From Pseudomonas mediterranea CFBP 5447 (GTDB lineage Bacteria > Pseudomonadota > Gammaproteobacteria > Pseudomonadales > Pseudomonadaceae), in contig NZ_KN322987.1 in NCBI RefSeq assembly GCF_000774145.1, forward strand, positions 727,535 through 791,534: a stretch of 64,000 nt of DNA, in the 5' to 3' direction. Below, piece after piece: positions 35,844 to 45,480 of this stretch. Position numbers and translations under genes: made by a program. Numbering within the stretch: position 1 is the first letter of the stretch; every line of letters starts with the position of its first letter. The notes under the pieces are model-generated. The model worked only from the letters and a program-made list of their open reading frames with translations. It was not told the DNA's origin and did no database searches.

Positions 35844-36767
35844 CTAGATTTTCACCATCAACTCTCCCCGCCTGTCCGCCTCCCCGTGTAACACCTCGAT
35901 CACCCAATCGATAAACACCCGCACCCGCGGCGACAGTTGTCGGTGGGGTGGGTACACGGCTGAAATCGGCCACAGCGGCACCGCGTAGTCGCTCAGAACC
36001 TGGACCAGGCGCCCTTCGACCAACGGCTGCTGAACGTGGTAGCGCGGCACCTGGATCAGGCCGAAACCAGCCTCGCAGGCGCTGACGTAGGCATCGGCAT
36101 TATTGACGGTCAGTTCGCCTGGCATTTGCATCTCGCGCACCTGCCCCGCCACCTCGAATTCGAAGGGGAAGTATCGGCCATTGCCGGAGGCGAAGCTGAT
36201 GGCGCGGTGCGTGGCCAGATCCTCCAGCTGCCGAGGCGTGCCCGAGCGGGCCAGGTAGTCGGGGCTGGCGCAGGTCAGTTGATGCAGTCGCACGATGGGC
36301 CGTGCCACCAAGGCCTGGTCGGTGATGTTACCGGCGCGGATCGCGCAATCCACGCCTTCGCGTTGCAGATGCACTTGCCGGTCGTGAAAGCCGATGTCCA
36401 GCTGCAGCGCCGGGTAGCGTCGATAGAAGTCCGCCAGACGCGGCAGGATCCAGTGGCAACCGAAGGCGATAGGCATGTCTACCCGCAAGGTGCCGCGAGG
36501 TTGGCTCCGTTGGGCTGACAGCGAACCTTCGAGGTCATCGAGATCGTCGAGCAGTTGGCCGCAGCGCTGGTAATAGGCTTCACCATCGAGCGTGGCGCGC
36601 ACTTGCCGGGTAGTGCGCTGCAACAGTTGCACACCCAGGTGCGCTTCGAGCTGCTGGATCAGCAGGCTGACGGTGGCCCGGGGCAGATTGAGGTCATCAG
36701 CGGCCTTGCCGAAACCGCCCAGCTCGACAATGCGCCGGAATACCTGCATGGCCTGTAAACGGTCCAT
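35844..36767 (-). CDS. LysR-family regulator divergent from aldo/keto reductase
   Basis: The 307-residue product has the LysR winged helix at residues 1-60 (MDRLQAMQVFRRIVELGGF, ATVSLLIQQLEAHLGVQLL) followed by the effector domain (LRVDMPIAFGCHWILPRLAD, VDCAIRAGNITDQALVARP). The dimer linker and length are typical of the subgroup often annotated as regulating oxidoreductases. It is divergent from the aldo/keto reductase gene with 112 bp between starts, and a TN11A LysR box lies in that gap, so the reductase is the likely target. Effector unknown. Confidence 0.9.
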   Translation of the reverse strand: MDRLQAMQVFRRIVELGGFGKAADDLNLPRATVSLLIQQLEAHLGVQLLQRTTRQVRATLDGEAYYQRCGQLLDDLDDLEGSLSAQRSQPRGTLRVDMPIAFGCHWILPRLADFYRRYPALQLDIGFHDRQVHLQREGVDCAIRAGNITDQALVARPIVRLHQLTCASPDYLARSGTPRQLEDLATHRAISFASGNGRYFPFEFEVAGQVREMQMPGELTVNNADAYVSACEAGFGLIQVPRYHVQQPLVEGRLVQVLSDYAVPLWPISAVYPPHRQLSPRVRVFIDWVIEVLHGEADRRGELMVKI

Positions 36768-36780
36768 TGGTTCGTCTCAC

Positions 36781-36799
36781 TATTCAGAAATCACGAATA
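36781..36799. promoter_or_regulatory. LysR-type box between LysR and reductase genes
   Basis: TATTC (36781-36785) and GAATA (36795-36799) form an inverted repeat around nine bases, giving the T-N11-A core expected of LysR sites. It lies 14 bp before the LysR start and 81 bp before the reductase. Confidence 0.55.
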
Positions 36800-36879
36800 G
36801 TTAAATCAATATCCACTGATTTATCCAGGCAATCGTTTACCGGAAACTGAGCCTGTCATTCATCTGCAGGAGCAACATC

Positions 36880-37875
<996 letters not shown>

Positions 37876-38312
37876 GTGGCGTGGCACGGCTGACGTCATC
37901 GTCGGCTGAACCACCGCCATCGCGAGCAGGCTCGCTCCCACATTGGATCTGGGGTGGACGCAGCTTTTGCATACACCACCAGCCCCTGTGGGAGCCGGGC
38001 TTGCCCGCGATGGCGTCAGTACATTCAACACTGTATGACAGACACTCCGCCATCGCGAGCAGGCTCGCTCCCACAAGGGATTCGGGGAGAACGCAGTATG
38101 TGCATACACCACCAGCCCCTGTGGGAGCGAGCCTGCTCGCGATGGCGGTGGTTCCTGTCGGCAAAAATCAATTTGCCATCAAATCGCCTTGCAAAAAGAC
38201 GACGCCCGTCTAGATTCAAAACTGTCTTCACAAGCGCAACCCAACGTACCTGGGTCAGCCCCGAGCGAGAGTCTCTATCGACCTGAAAACCACCAGACGC
38301 AGCTTTTAGATT
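37876..38312. repeat. Four REP palindromes before the ebo-type cluster
   Basis: Four copies alternate in orientation at about 37917-37943, 37988-38013, 38049-38075 and 38119-38147, with 40-50 bp between. The cores are GTGGGAGCGAGCCTGCTCGC variants. They fill the region between the reductase stop and the leader of the first cluster gene. No gene seen. Confidence 0.85.
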
Positions 38313-38350
38313 ACTGACACGGAATCAGTCAAAAATATAAAAGAGGGATG
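38313..38350 (+). promoter_or_regulatory. Two RsmA/RsmE-like sites in the leader of the cluster
   Basis: A 5-bp stem (ACTGA 38313-38317, TCAGT 38325-38329) displays CACGGAA in its 7-base loop, and AGGGATG (38344-38350), matching ANGGANG, overlaps the ribosome-binding site. Both are the forms bound by RsmA/RsmE/CsrA. They suggest repression of translation, relieved by the Gac/Rsm small RNAs. Binding is inferred. Confidence 0.5.
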
Positions 38351-38355
38351 CTTTG

Positions 38356-40230
38356 ATGAAGCGTAGCCGGTGGTTTCGTGCGCTCTCGCAAAATAGTCCA
38401 GCCATGCCTTTCTGGCTGTCACTGATCTGCTTCTCAGGCCTGGTGATCGCCAGCTTCGTGCTGTTCGAACAGCAGATTCAGGACTTCCTGACCCACCTCA
38501 ACCTGTACCTGCCTACGACGCCGTCCCAGAAACTCAACCTGGCGCTGTTGCTGATTGCGCTGTTGACGCTGGACGTGGTGTTGCCGGTGCCGTCGAGCAT
38601 GGTCGCGCTGTTGGCGGTGGCGATGCTTGGCAGCGTTGGTGGCTACCTGGTGATTTTCCTCGGGCTGTGCCTGGGGGCCGGGTTGGGTTATGCCTTGGGC
38701 GCCGGTTATTTCCGGCTGCTGTCCGGCCGGTTGGGCCTGCATCGGCGTCAACCAGGCCAGCTGGGGTATCGGCTGGGCACGCTGTCGTTGATCTGCCTGC
38801 GGGGCGTGCCGGTGCTGGCGGAAACCTCGGTGGTGGCGGCAGGGATGCAACGTTACCCGCTGCGTGCGTTCGTGCCGGTGACGGTCCTGGCCAATGCCGG
38901 CCTGGCGCTGGCCTATAGCGCCATCGGTACCTTCCTCGTCGAGCAGAACGCGTTGCTGGTGACCCTACTCGCCAGCATGGTCTTGCCCGGGCTGTTCATC
39001 GCCGGGTACAGCCTGTTCAAGGCCCTGCGCAAGCGCGACACCGAACAGCCTCTGCGCGGGCGTTTCGAGGTCAGTTACGACTACCCGGTGATATTCACCG
39101 ATCATCTGTTCGACCCGCTCAATCCCTGCCTCCACCGCCAACTCACCACCCGGCAGCGAGGCCCGGTGACGGTGCTGGTGTTCGCCGATGAACAACTGCT
39201 GCATAGCCTCCCATCGTTGCTGGAGCAGATCGACGCCTACTTCGCCGCCCACTCCACGGACCTGCATCTGCAGGCGCCGCCGATTGCCGTACCGGCCGGC
39301 GAACTGAGCAAGGATGCACAAGTGTTGCAACAGCTCTACAGCGACATGCTGCAGCACGGCCTGGACCGGCATTGCTACGTGCTGGCCCTGGGCGGTGGCG
39401 CGGTGCTGGATGCGGTGGGTTATGCCTGCGCCACTTTCCACCGGGGCATGCGCCTGATCCGTATTCCGAGCACCGTGTTGGCCCAGAACGACGCCGGCAT
39501 CGGCGTGAAAAACGGCATCAACGCCTTCGGCCAGAAGAACCTGCTCGGTGCGTTCTACCCCGCCACGGCGGTGATCAACGATTTCCAGCTACTGATCAGC
39601 CTCAGCCATCGCGATCAGATCGCCGGCTTGGCCGAGGCGGTGAAAGTCGCGCTGATCAAGGACCAGGCTTTCTTCCAATGGATGGAGCAACAAGCCGACG
39701 CCCTCGCCCGCTTCGATCATGCCGCCAGCCGCTATGCCATCCGCCGCTGCGCCGAGCTGCACCTGGCGCATATCACCGGGGCCGGCGACCCATTCGAGCG
39801 CGGGAACGGTCGTCCGCTGGACTACGGCCACTGGGCAGCGCACAAGCTGGAAAATCTCAGTCATCACCGGCTGCGCCATGGTGAAGCGGTGGCGGTGGGC
39901 ATCGCCTTGGACAGCCTGTACGCCAACAGCCTGGGACTGTTGAGCGATGCCGACAGCGAGCGCATTCTGCGCCTGCTGCTCAAGCTCGGCTTCTGTCTCA
40001 ACCCTGCGGAACTGAGCCTCAAGGATGCCCAGGGTTGTTCACAGGTGTTGCTCGGGCTGGAAGAGTTCCGCCAGCACCTGGGCGGGGAGCTCTCCATCCC
40101 CATGCTCAATCGGATCGGCGAATCCCTGGACCTGCATGAGATCGATGCCGCTCGAATGGAGCAGGCACTGCAGCGGCTGTCCGCCCTCGGTGATCCGGCG
40201 CTCACCCTGAGCGAAGGCTGCGCGCAATGA
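38356..40230 (+). CDS. EboD-like cyclase fused to a VTT/DedA-like membrane domain
   Basis: This 624-residue protein joins two parts. Residues 15-215 are membrane segments of VTT/DedA (SNARE-associated) type, with PVPSSMVALLAV, GLCLGAGLGYALG and RGVPVLAETSVVAAGM. Residues about 235-620 are a 3-dehydroquinate synthase-like/sugar-phosphate cyclase domain with GGGAVLDAVGYACATFHRGM, PSTVLAQNDAGIGVKNGIN, GLAEAVKVALIKD and the metal-ligand positions in YGHWAAHKLE and RHGEAVAVG. EboD proteins are normally the cyclase alone. The ATG at 38356 follows AGAGGG; a TTG one codon upstream also reads. Overlaps the next gene by ATGA. It probably makes a cyclitol-like intermediate at the membrane. Confidence 0.85.
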   Translation: MKRSRWFRALSQNSPAMPFWLSLICFSGLVIASFVLFEQQIQDFLTHLNLYLPTTPSQKLNLALLLIALLTLDVVLPVPSSMVALLAVAMLGSVGGYLVIFLGLCLGAGLGYALGAGYFRLLSGRLGLHRRQPGQLGYRLGTLSLICLRGVPVLAETSVVAAGMQRYPLRAFVPVTVLANAGLALAYSAIGTFLVEQNALLVTLLASMVLPGLFIAGYSLFKALRKRDTEQPLRGRFEVSYDYPVIFTDHLFDPLNPCLHRQLTTRQRGPVTVLVFADEQLLHSLPSLLEQIDAYFAAHSTDLHLQAPPIAVPAGELSKDAQVLQQLYSDMLQHGLDRHCYVLALGGGAVLDAVGYACATFHRGMRLIRIPSTVLAQNDAGIGVKNGINAFGQKNLLGAFYPATAVINDFQLLISLSHRDQIAGLAEAVKVALIKDQAFFQWMEQQADALARFDHAASRYAIRRCAELHLAHITGAGDPFERGNGRPLDYGHWAAHKLENLSHHRLRHGEAVAVGIALDSLYANSLGLLSDADSERILRLLLKLGFCLNPAELSLKDAQGCSQVLLGLEEFRQHLGGELSIPMLNRIGESLDLHEIDAARMEQALQRLSALGDPALTLSEGCAQ

Positions 40231-41117
40231 GCCAGGCACCGCTGAATCTCAAGACCTGGATGACCCTGGGCCGGGTCTCCAACCTGCCCACGGTATGGAC
40301 CAACACCCTGGCCGCCGCCCTGCTGGCCAGCAGCGCCGGAGCCCTGGCGCCGCCGTCGTCCCTGGTGTGGCTCCTGCTGCTGGTCGCTCTGTCGCTGTTG
40401 TACCTGGCCGGCATGTTGTTGAATGACCTGCTGGACGCCGACTGGGACCAACAACACCAGAATCCTCGCCCCATCACCCTGGGCCTGGTCAGCCGCCAGC
40501 AGGTGCGGTTGGCTACGGCGTTGTTGCTGCTGCTCGCTGCCGCGGCACTGCTGGGCCTGAGCCGGTTGATCGATCAACCGCACTGGCTGCTGGGCAGCGC
40601 TACCCTGCTGGTGGCCTGCATCCTGGGCTACAACGTGTTGCACAAGAAGTACGCCCACAGCGTCTGGCTGATGGGCGCCTGCCGCTCGGCGCTCTACCTC
40701 ACGGCGGCGGCCAGCCTGGCGATTCCGCCGGGGCCGATCTGGCTGTGCGCGATGCTGCTCGGCGTCTACATCAGCGGCCTGACCTATCTGGCGCGCCAGG
40801 AACACCGCAATCAGTTGCTCAGCCGCTTGCCCCTGCTGCTGATGCTGAGCCCGTTGGTGCTGGCGTTCTACTCCAACAGCCTCTGGTTCTGGCCGGTCAT
40901 GCTGCTCTGGCTGGGATGGCTGGGCCGCAGTTACTGGCGTCACCTGGCGCAACCAAGGCAACGGCAAGTACGGGCGTTCATCGGTGCCGGGCTGGCAGCC
41001 CTGCCACTGTTCGATGCCCTGGTGCTGGCGGTGGCTGACCAACCACTGGGCAGCCTGGCCTGTGTCCTGGTGTTTTTCCTGCTCCCACACTTCCAACGCT
41101 GGGTCAAACCGACATGA
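40227..41117 (+). CDS. EboC, UbiA-type prenyltransferase
   Basis: The 296-residue product is an all-helical membrane protein of the UbiA family. The first aspartate-rich motif reads NDLLDADWD (residues 66-74, N-D-x-x-D-x-x-x-D) and binds the prenyl diphosphate with magnesium. A second conserved region is less obvious near CILGYNVLHKKYAHS. It should transfer a polyprenyl or similar chain to a polar acceptor. It overlaps the cyclase gene and the EboA gene by ATGA, so all are coupled. Pairing a cyclase with a UbiA-like enzyme is the core of the ebo cluster. Confidence 0.88.
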   Translation: MSQAPLNLKTWMTLGRVSNLPTVWTNTLAAALLASSAGALAPPSSLVWLLLLVALSLLYLAGMLLNDLLDADWDQQHQNPRPITLGLVSRQQVRLATALLLLLAAAALLGLSRLIDQPHWLLGSATLLVACILGYNVLHKKYAHSVWLMGACRSALYLTAAASLAIPPGPIWLCAMLLGVYISGLTYLARQEHRNQLLSRLPLLLMLSPLVLAFYSNSLWFWPVMLLWLGWLGRSYWRHLAQPRQRQVRAFIGAGLAALPLFDALVLAVADQPLGSLACVLVFFLLPHFQRWVKPT

Positions 41118-41887
41118 ACACGGACGTTACCGCGCCGTCATCGACGGCCCTTGAAATGCGGCAGGATTGCCTCACCGAACATCGCCAGCTGTTCACGCAA
41201 CAGCTCGACGATGCCGAGCGACAATGGTGGGATCAGGCCCGGGAACAGCTTGCCCGACACCCGGACGCGACGACCGCGGCGCTATTGAGCAGCCAGTGCA
41301 AGCGTCATCTCAAGGAACATGCGCTGCCCGGCAAGGCCGACTGGAGCACCGTGCAGCTCACACGGGCGTTGTTGCTGGCCCAGGTGCTGGAGCTACAGTC
41401 CGCCGCCGAGCAATTGCCCTTGCTCCGCCAGTTGTTCCTGTGGGGCGACGACCAGGAAAAGATCGCGCTCTTGAAAGCCCTCGACTGGCTCGACAGCCAG
41501 GGGGCGTGCGTGGAGCTCGCCTTGCAAGCCGGGCGCACCAGCAACAGCCAGGTGTTTGCCGCTCTCGCCCTGGACACCCTCTATCCGTCCCGTCACTACG
41601 ACGACCGGGCCTTCCATCAACTGGTCTTGAAGGCCCTGGGCATGGGACTCGATGTGCGGCGCCTGCTCGGCCTGCCACAGCGGCGCAGCGTCAGCCTCAA
41701 CCAACTGGCTCTCGACCTGCTGGCCGAACAGCTCGCCGCCGAACGCACGGTGTCCGCCGGGTTGCCGCGGGTCATCGACTTCGACCTGCTCAGCCCGGCG
41801 CAGCGCCAGCGCCTGGTCGGCCTCGTCCAGCAGCGACGCCTGCCGCCGGAATGGCACGACGACCTGGCCCACATCTCACTGAACTGA
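41114..41887 (+). CDS. EboA-like protein
   Basis: The product is 257 residues, helical and soluble without a signal peptide. It is rich in Leu, Ala, Gln and Arg (for example QLTRALLLAQVLELQSAAEQ and LLRQLFLWGDDQEKIALLKA). EboA-family proteins are of this size and type and have no known catalytic motif. Its identity rests mainly on its place between EboC and EboB, and on length. It overlaps EboC by four bases. A 38-base gap with a good ribosome-binding site leads to EboB. Confidence 0.75.
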   Translation: MNTDVTAPSSTALEMRQDCLTEHRQLFTQQLDDAERQWWDQAREQLARHPDATTAALLSSQCKRHLKEHALPGKADWSTVQLTRALLLAQVLELQSAAEQLPLLRQLFLWGDDQEKIALLKALDWLDSQGACVELALQAGRTSNSQVFAALALDTLYPSRHYDDRAFHQLVLKALGMGLDVRRLLGLPQRRSVSLNQLALDLLAEQLAAERTVSAGLPRVIDFDLLSPAQRQRLVGLVQQRRLPPEWHDDLAHISLN

Positions 41888-41925
41888 TGCCCGACGGCTC
41901 CCTGCTTTCTTGATGAGGACTCACC

Positions 41926-42810
41926 ATGCCCAAGTACTTCGATCCGCACATCCATATGGTCAGCCGCACCACCGATGACTACCAGAACATGGCGGCTGCC
42001 GGCATCACCGGGGTCATCGAACCGGCCTTCTGGCAGGGCCAGGCCAGGACCAGCGTCGGCAGCTTCATCGACTACTTCGACACCTTGCTCGGTTGGGAGC
42101 GCTTTCGCGCCAGCATGTTCGGCATTCATCACTTCTGCACCATCGGCCTCAACCCCAAGGAAGCCAATGACCTGTCGATCGCCAACGAAGTGCTGGAGAT
42201 CCTGCCACGCTATCTGGTGAAGGACGGCGTGGTGGCGGTCGGCGAAGTCGGCTACGACGACATCACCCCCGAAGAGGATCGCTTCCTCGCCGCCCAACTG
42301 GAACTGGCCCGACAGTTCAACCTGCCGGTACTGGTGCACACCCCGCACCGCGACAAGATCGGCGGCACCAAGCGAACCCTGGCGGTCATTCGCGAAGTCG
42401 GGATTGCCGAGCATCTGGTGATCATCGATCACCTCAACGAATTGACCCTGCCCCTGGTGCTGGAAACCGACTGCTGGCGCGGCCATTCCATCTACCCCAA
42501 TACCAAGATGTCGGAACAGCGCATGGTCGCCCTGTTGCAGCAGTACGGCACCGAGAAAATGGTGGTCAACAGCGCCGCCGACTGGGGCATCAGCGACCCG
42601 CTCAAGGTGCCGAAAACCGGCCAGGCCATGCTGGCGGCCGGCTTCAGTGAAGCGCAGGTCGAGCAAGTGCTGTTCCACAACCCGGTGGACTTCTTCGCCC
42701 AGAGCGGCCAATTGGACAAGACCCAGGTCAGCACCCCGTTGCCCATCGACCAGCGGCGGCAATGGCAGGAAAACTCCGCCCTGCGCGGCCAGGAACCGGT
42801 GATCAAATGA
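41926..42810 (+). CDS. EboB, TatD-like metal-dependent hydrolase
   Basis: This 294-residue protein has the TatD-type barrel with its metal site intact: His8 and His10 in FDPHIHM, Glu in AVGEVGYDD (about residue 107), His in LVHTPHRDKIGGT (about 143), His in IIDHLNELTLPLV (about 170) and Asp in VNSAADWG (about 220). TatD-like enzymes hydrolyse phosphoester or amide bonds. Here it probably acts on a cluster intermediate. Overlaps the EboE start by ATGA. Recognition of the family is secure; the reaction in this cluster is not known. Confidence 0.88.
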   Translation: MPKYFDPHIHMVSRTTDDYQNMAAAGITGVIEPAFWQGQARTSVGSFIDYFDTLLGWERFRASMFGIHHFCTIGLNPKEANDLSIANEVLEILPRYLVKDGVVAVGEVGYDDITPEEDRFLAAQLELARQFNLPVLVHTPHRDKIGGTKRTLAVIREVGIAEHLVIIDHLNELTLPLVLETDCWRGHSIYPNTKMSEQRMVALLQQYGTEKMVVNSAADWGISDPLKVPKTGQAMLAAGFSEAQVEQVLFHNPVDFFAQSGQLDKTQVSTPLPIDQRRQWQENSALRGQEPVIK

Positions 42811-44036
42811 ACGTCGGCACGGGTTGGCAAGCCGCGCAGGTCGGCTATTGCAGCAACGTGCACCCGACCCGTGACCTGGCCGGGCTGCGCTCGTCCATCG
42901 AACAGCACTTCAAGGGTGTGCGTACGCTGCGCAGGCTCGACGAACAGGACAGCGGCCTGTGGATCAGCGCCCTCGCCGCCGCCGAACTGCAACAGACGGC
43001 GGCGCGCACGGACTTCCTCAGCCTGCTGCAAAGCAGCGGGCTGCGCCTGACCTCGCTCAACGGTTTTCCTTATGGCCAGTTTCATCAGGGCGCGGTCAAG
43101 GCCGAGGTCTACCTGCCCAGTTGGGCCGATCCGAAGCGGCTGGTGTACAGCCTGAACCTGGCGAGGATCCTTGCCCAAGCCCTACCGGTGGACTGCCACC
43201 AAGGGGTGATTTCCACCGTGCCGCTGGGTTACGCCACCCATTGGAATGCAATCCTGCACCGGCGCGCCGAACATCAGTTGCGCCAACTCACCGCCTCGCT
43301 GCATAGGCTGCATCAGGAGACCGGCAAGAAGATCGTGTTCTGCCTGGAAATGGAACCGGACTGCGTGCTGGAGCACACCGACCAGGCCATCGCCTTCTTC
43401 CACCGCCTGCAAGCCAGCGATCCGCACCATGATCATCTGGCACTGTGTTTTGACGTGTGCCACCAGGCGGTGGTCTTCGAGGATTGCTATCAGTCGCTGG
43501 ACAAGCTGCGCCGGGCCCAGGTGCCCGTGGGCAAGATCCAGTTGTCCAACGCCCTGATCTGTCAATTGCCCCAGAATGTCGAGCGCCGCGAACAGGTCCT
43601 CAAGACCCTCGGCGATTTTGCCGAAGCCACCTACCTGCATCAGGTGAAAGCCCGGGACGGACAGGATCGCCTGGCCGCCTGGGCAGACCTCCCCGCCGCC
43701 CTGGAAGAATGCGCAAAAAACCCAGGGCAACACCCCGAGTTGCGGATTCATTTCCACATTCCGCTGTTCAGCGAACACTTGCTGTTGCCCGAGCTCAGCG
43801 GCAGCCAGATCGCGCTGGAACAGACCTTCGACTTTCTTGCCGAGCATGAGGATTTCCGTCCGGTGCTGGAAGTGGAAACCTACAGCTGGGGTGTCCTGCC
43901 GGAGCAACTGCGTCCCACGACCGCCCATGCCCAGCTCCAGGGCATCGCCAGGGAGCTGCGCTGGGTCGAAGAACAACTGCGCCAACGGCAACTGCTGCAA
44001 CCCCAAGCGCGGGAGGCCTGTGCCAATGTCTTCTGA
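42807..44036 (+). CDS. EboE, sugar-isomerase/AP-endonuclease-like TIM barrel
   Basis: The 409-residue product belongs to the xylose isomerase/AP endonuclease 2 superfamily. The barrel shows YCSNVHPTRDLAGLRSSIEQ, SLNGFPYGQFHQGAVKAEVY, FCLEMEPDCVLEHTDQAI with a Glu ligand, LCFDVCHQAVVFED with Asp and His, HFHIPLFSEHLLLPE and VLEVETYSWGVLPE with a Glu ligand. It probably isomerises a cyclitol or a sugar phosphate, or cleaves a bond near it. The start is the ATG overlapping the EboB stop. EboF starts inside its last four codons. Confidence 0.85.
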   Translation: MNVGTGWQAAQVGYCSNVHPTRDLAGLRSSIEQHFKGVRTLRRLDEQDSGLWISALAAAELQQTAARTDFLSLLQSSGLRLTSLNGFPYGQFHQGAVKAEVYLPSWADPKRLVYSLNLARILAQALPVDCHQGVISTVPLGYATHWNAILHRRAEHQLRQLTASLHRLHQETGKKIVFCLEMEPDCVLEHTDQAIAFFHRLQASDPHHDHLALCFDVCHQAVVFEDCYQSLDKLRRAQVPVGKIQLSNALICQLPQNVERREQVLKTLGDFAEATYLHQVKARDGQDRLAAWADLPAALEECAKNPGQHPELRIHFHIPLFSEHLLLPELSGSQIALEQTFDFLAEHEDFRPVLEVETYSWGVLPEQLRPTTAHAQLQGIARELRWVEEQLRQRQLLQPQAREACANVF

Positions 44037-45480
44037 GCGCCCGCGTCAACCGCTGCTGCTGATCAACGTCGTGGGGCTGACCCCGGCGCTGCTGGGCGCG
44101 TCGACGCCGCACATCAATGCGCTGCTGAAGACGGCCAGGATGGCTACCCTGCAACCGGTGTTCCCGGCCGTCACCTCGTCGGTGCAAGCCTCGATCCTTA
44201 CCGGGCTGCCCCCCTCGGACCACGGCATCGTCGGCAACGGCTGGTATTTTCGCGACCAGGCCGAAGTACGCTTCTGGCTGCAACCCAATGCCCTGATCCA
44301 GGGTGAGAAGGTCTGGCACACACTCAAGCGCCAGCTTCCGGGGTTCCGCTGCAGCCAGTTGTTCTGGTGGTACAACATGTACGCGGACGTGGACGCCGCC
44401 ATCACCCCGCGCCCGCACTATCCCGCCGATGGTCGCAAGCTGTTCGGCCTGTATTCGGCACCGTCCACGTTGCACGAACGTATCGAACAGCAGATCGGCG
44501 AGTTCCCCTTCCCGGCCTTCTGGGGGCCGGCGGCGGGCATCGCGTCGAGCCGCTGGATCGTCGACTGCGCCATCGCCGAATTCGCCCTCAACCACCCCGA
44601 TCTGCAATTGATCTACCTGCCTCACCTTGACTACAGCCTGCAACGCCTGGGCCCTGATCATCCGTCGATTGCCGGTGAAATACGCGCCATCGACAGCGAG
44701 GTGGGCCGTCTGCTGGACTTTGCCCAAGCGCAAGGCGCGGCGGTGATGTTGCTGTCCGAATACGGCATCGAGGCCGTCCACCAATCGGTGTCCATCAACC
44801 GCTTGTTGCGCTCGGAAGGCCTGCTGCAAGTGCGTCAGTCACTGAGCTGGGAACTGCTCGACCCCGGCGCCAGTGCCGCGTTCGCCGTGGCCGACCATCA
44901 GATCGCCCATGTCTATGTGAAACAGGCGCAGGACATTCCCCGGGTCAAGGCGCTGTTGCTGCGCCAACCCGGCATCGAGCAGGTGCTGGACAAAGCCGAA
45001 CAACGGGCCTGGCACCTCGACCATCCGCGCAGCGGTGAGCTGGTGATCGTGGCCGAGCCAGGGCATTGGTTCGATTATTACTACTGGTTCGACGACCGCA
45101 AGGCCCCCGACTTTGCTCGCACCGTGGACATCCACCGCAAGCCGGGCTACGACCCACTGGAGCTGTTCATAGACCCGGCCATTCGTTTCCCCAAACTGAA
45201 AGTGGCGCGGCGCCTGCTGCGGAAGAAACTCGGTTTTCGCTACTACATGGACCTGATTCCGCTGGACACCGGACTGGTTCGCGGCAGCCATGGACGCCTG
45301 CCCGACAGCGAGCTGAACGGCCCGCTGCTCATCACCAATTGTGATCTGCCGTTACCCCAGCAGCTTGCGGCCACGGCGGTGAAACAACTGCTCCTGGAAC
45401 ACTTCCTGGGGCGCTCTCACACCGACACGGCCAATGCCAAGGAGCTTCCATGCGGCGAGCCATTTCCATCACAGTTCTGA
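44026..45480 (+). CDS. EboF, alkaline-phosphatase superfamily phosphodiesterase
   Basis: This 484-residue protein is of the nucleotide pyrophosphatase/phosphodiesterase type. Landmarks are PVFPAVTSSVQASILTGL (with the Thr/Ser nucleophile), PPSDHGIVGNGW, LPHLDYSLQRLGPDHP with Asp and His ligands, LLSEYGIE and VADHQIAHVY near residue 288. It has no signal peptide that I can see, so it is likely cytosolic or membrane-associated. It should remove a phosphate or hydrolyse a phosphodiester in the last steps. It overlaps EboE by 11 bases and is overlapped by the next gene. Confidence 0.87.
   Translation: MSSERPRQPLLLINVVGLTPALLGASTPHINALLKTARMATLQPVFPAVTSSVQASILTGLPPSDHGIVGNGWYFRDQAEVRFWLQPNALIQGEKVWHTLKRQLPGFRCSQLFWWYNMYADVDAAITPRPHYPADGRKLFGLYSAPSTLHERIEQQIGEFPFPAFWGPAAGIASSRWIVDCAIAEFALNHPDLQLIYLPHLDYSLQRLGPDHPSIAGEIRAIDSEVGRLLDFAQAQGAAVMLLSEYGIEAVHQSVSINRLLRSEGLLQVRQSLSWELLDPGASAAFAVADHQIAHVYVKQAQDIPRVKALLLRQPGIEQVLDKAEQRAWHLDHPRSGELVIVAEPGHWFDYYYWFDDRKAPDFARTVDIHRKPGYDPLELFIDPAIRFPKLKVARRLLRKKLGFRYYMDLIPLDTGLVRGSHGRLPDSELNGPLLITNCDLPLPQQLAATAVKQLLLEHFLGRSHTDTANAKELPCGEPFPSQF

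Noticed and set aside
37912..38152. Evenly spaced palindromes looked like a CRISPR array
   Set aside because: The units are REP elements in alternating orientation; repeats are not direct, and the gaps between them are partly conserved rather than unique spacers.
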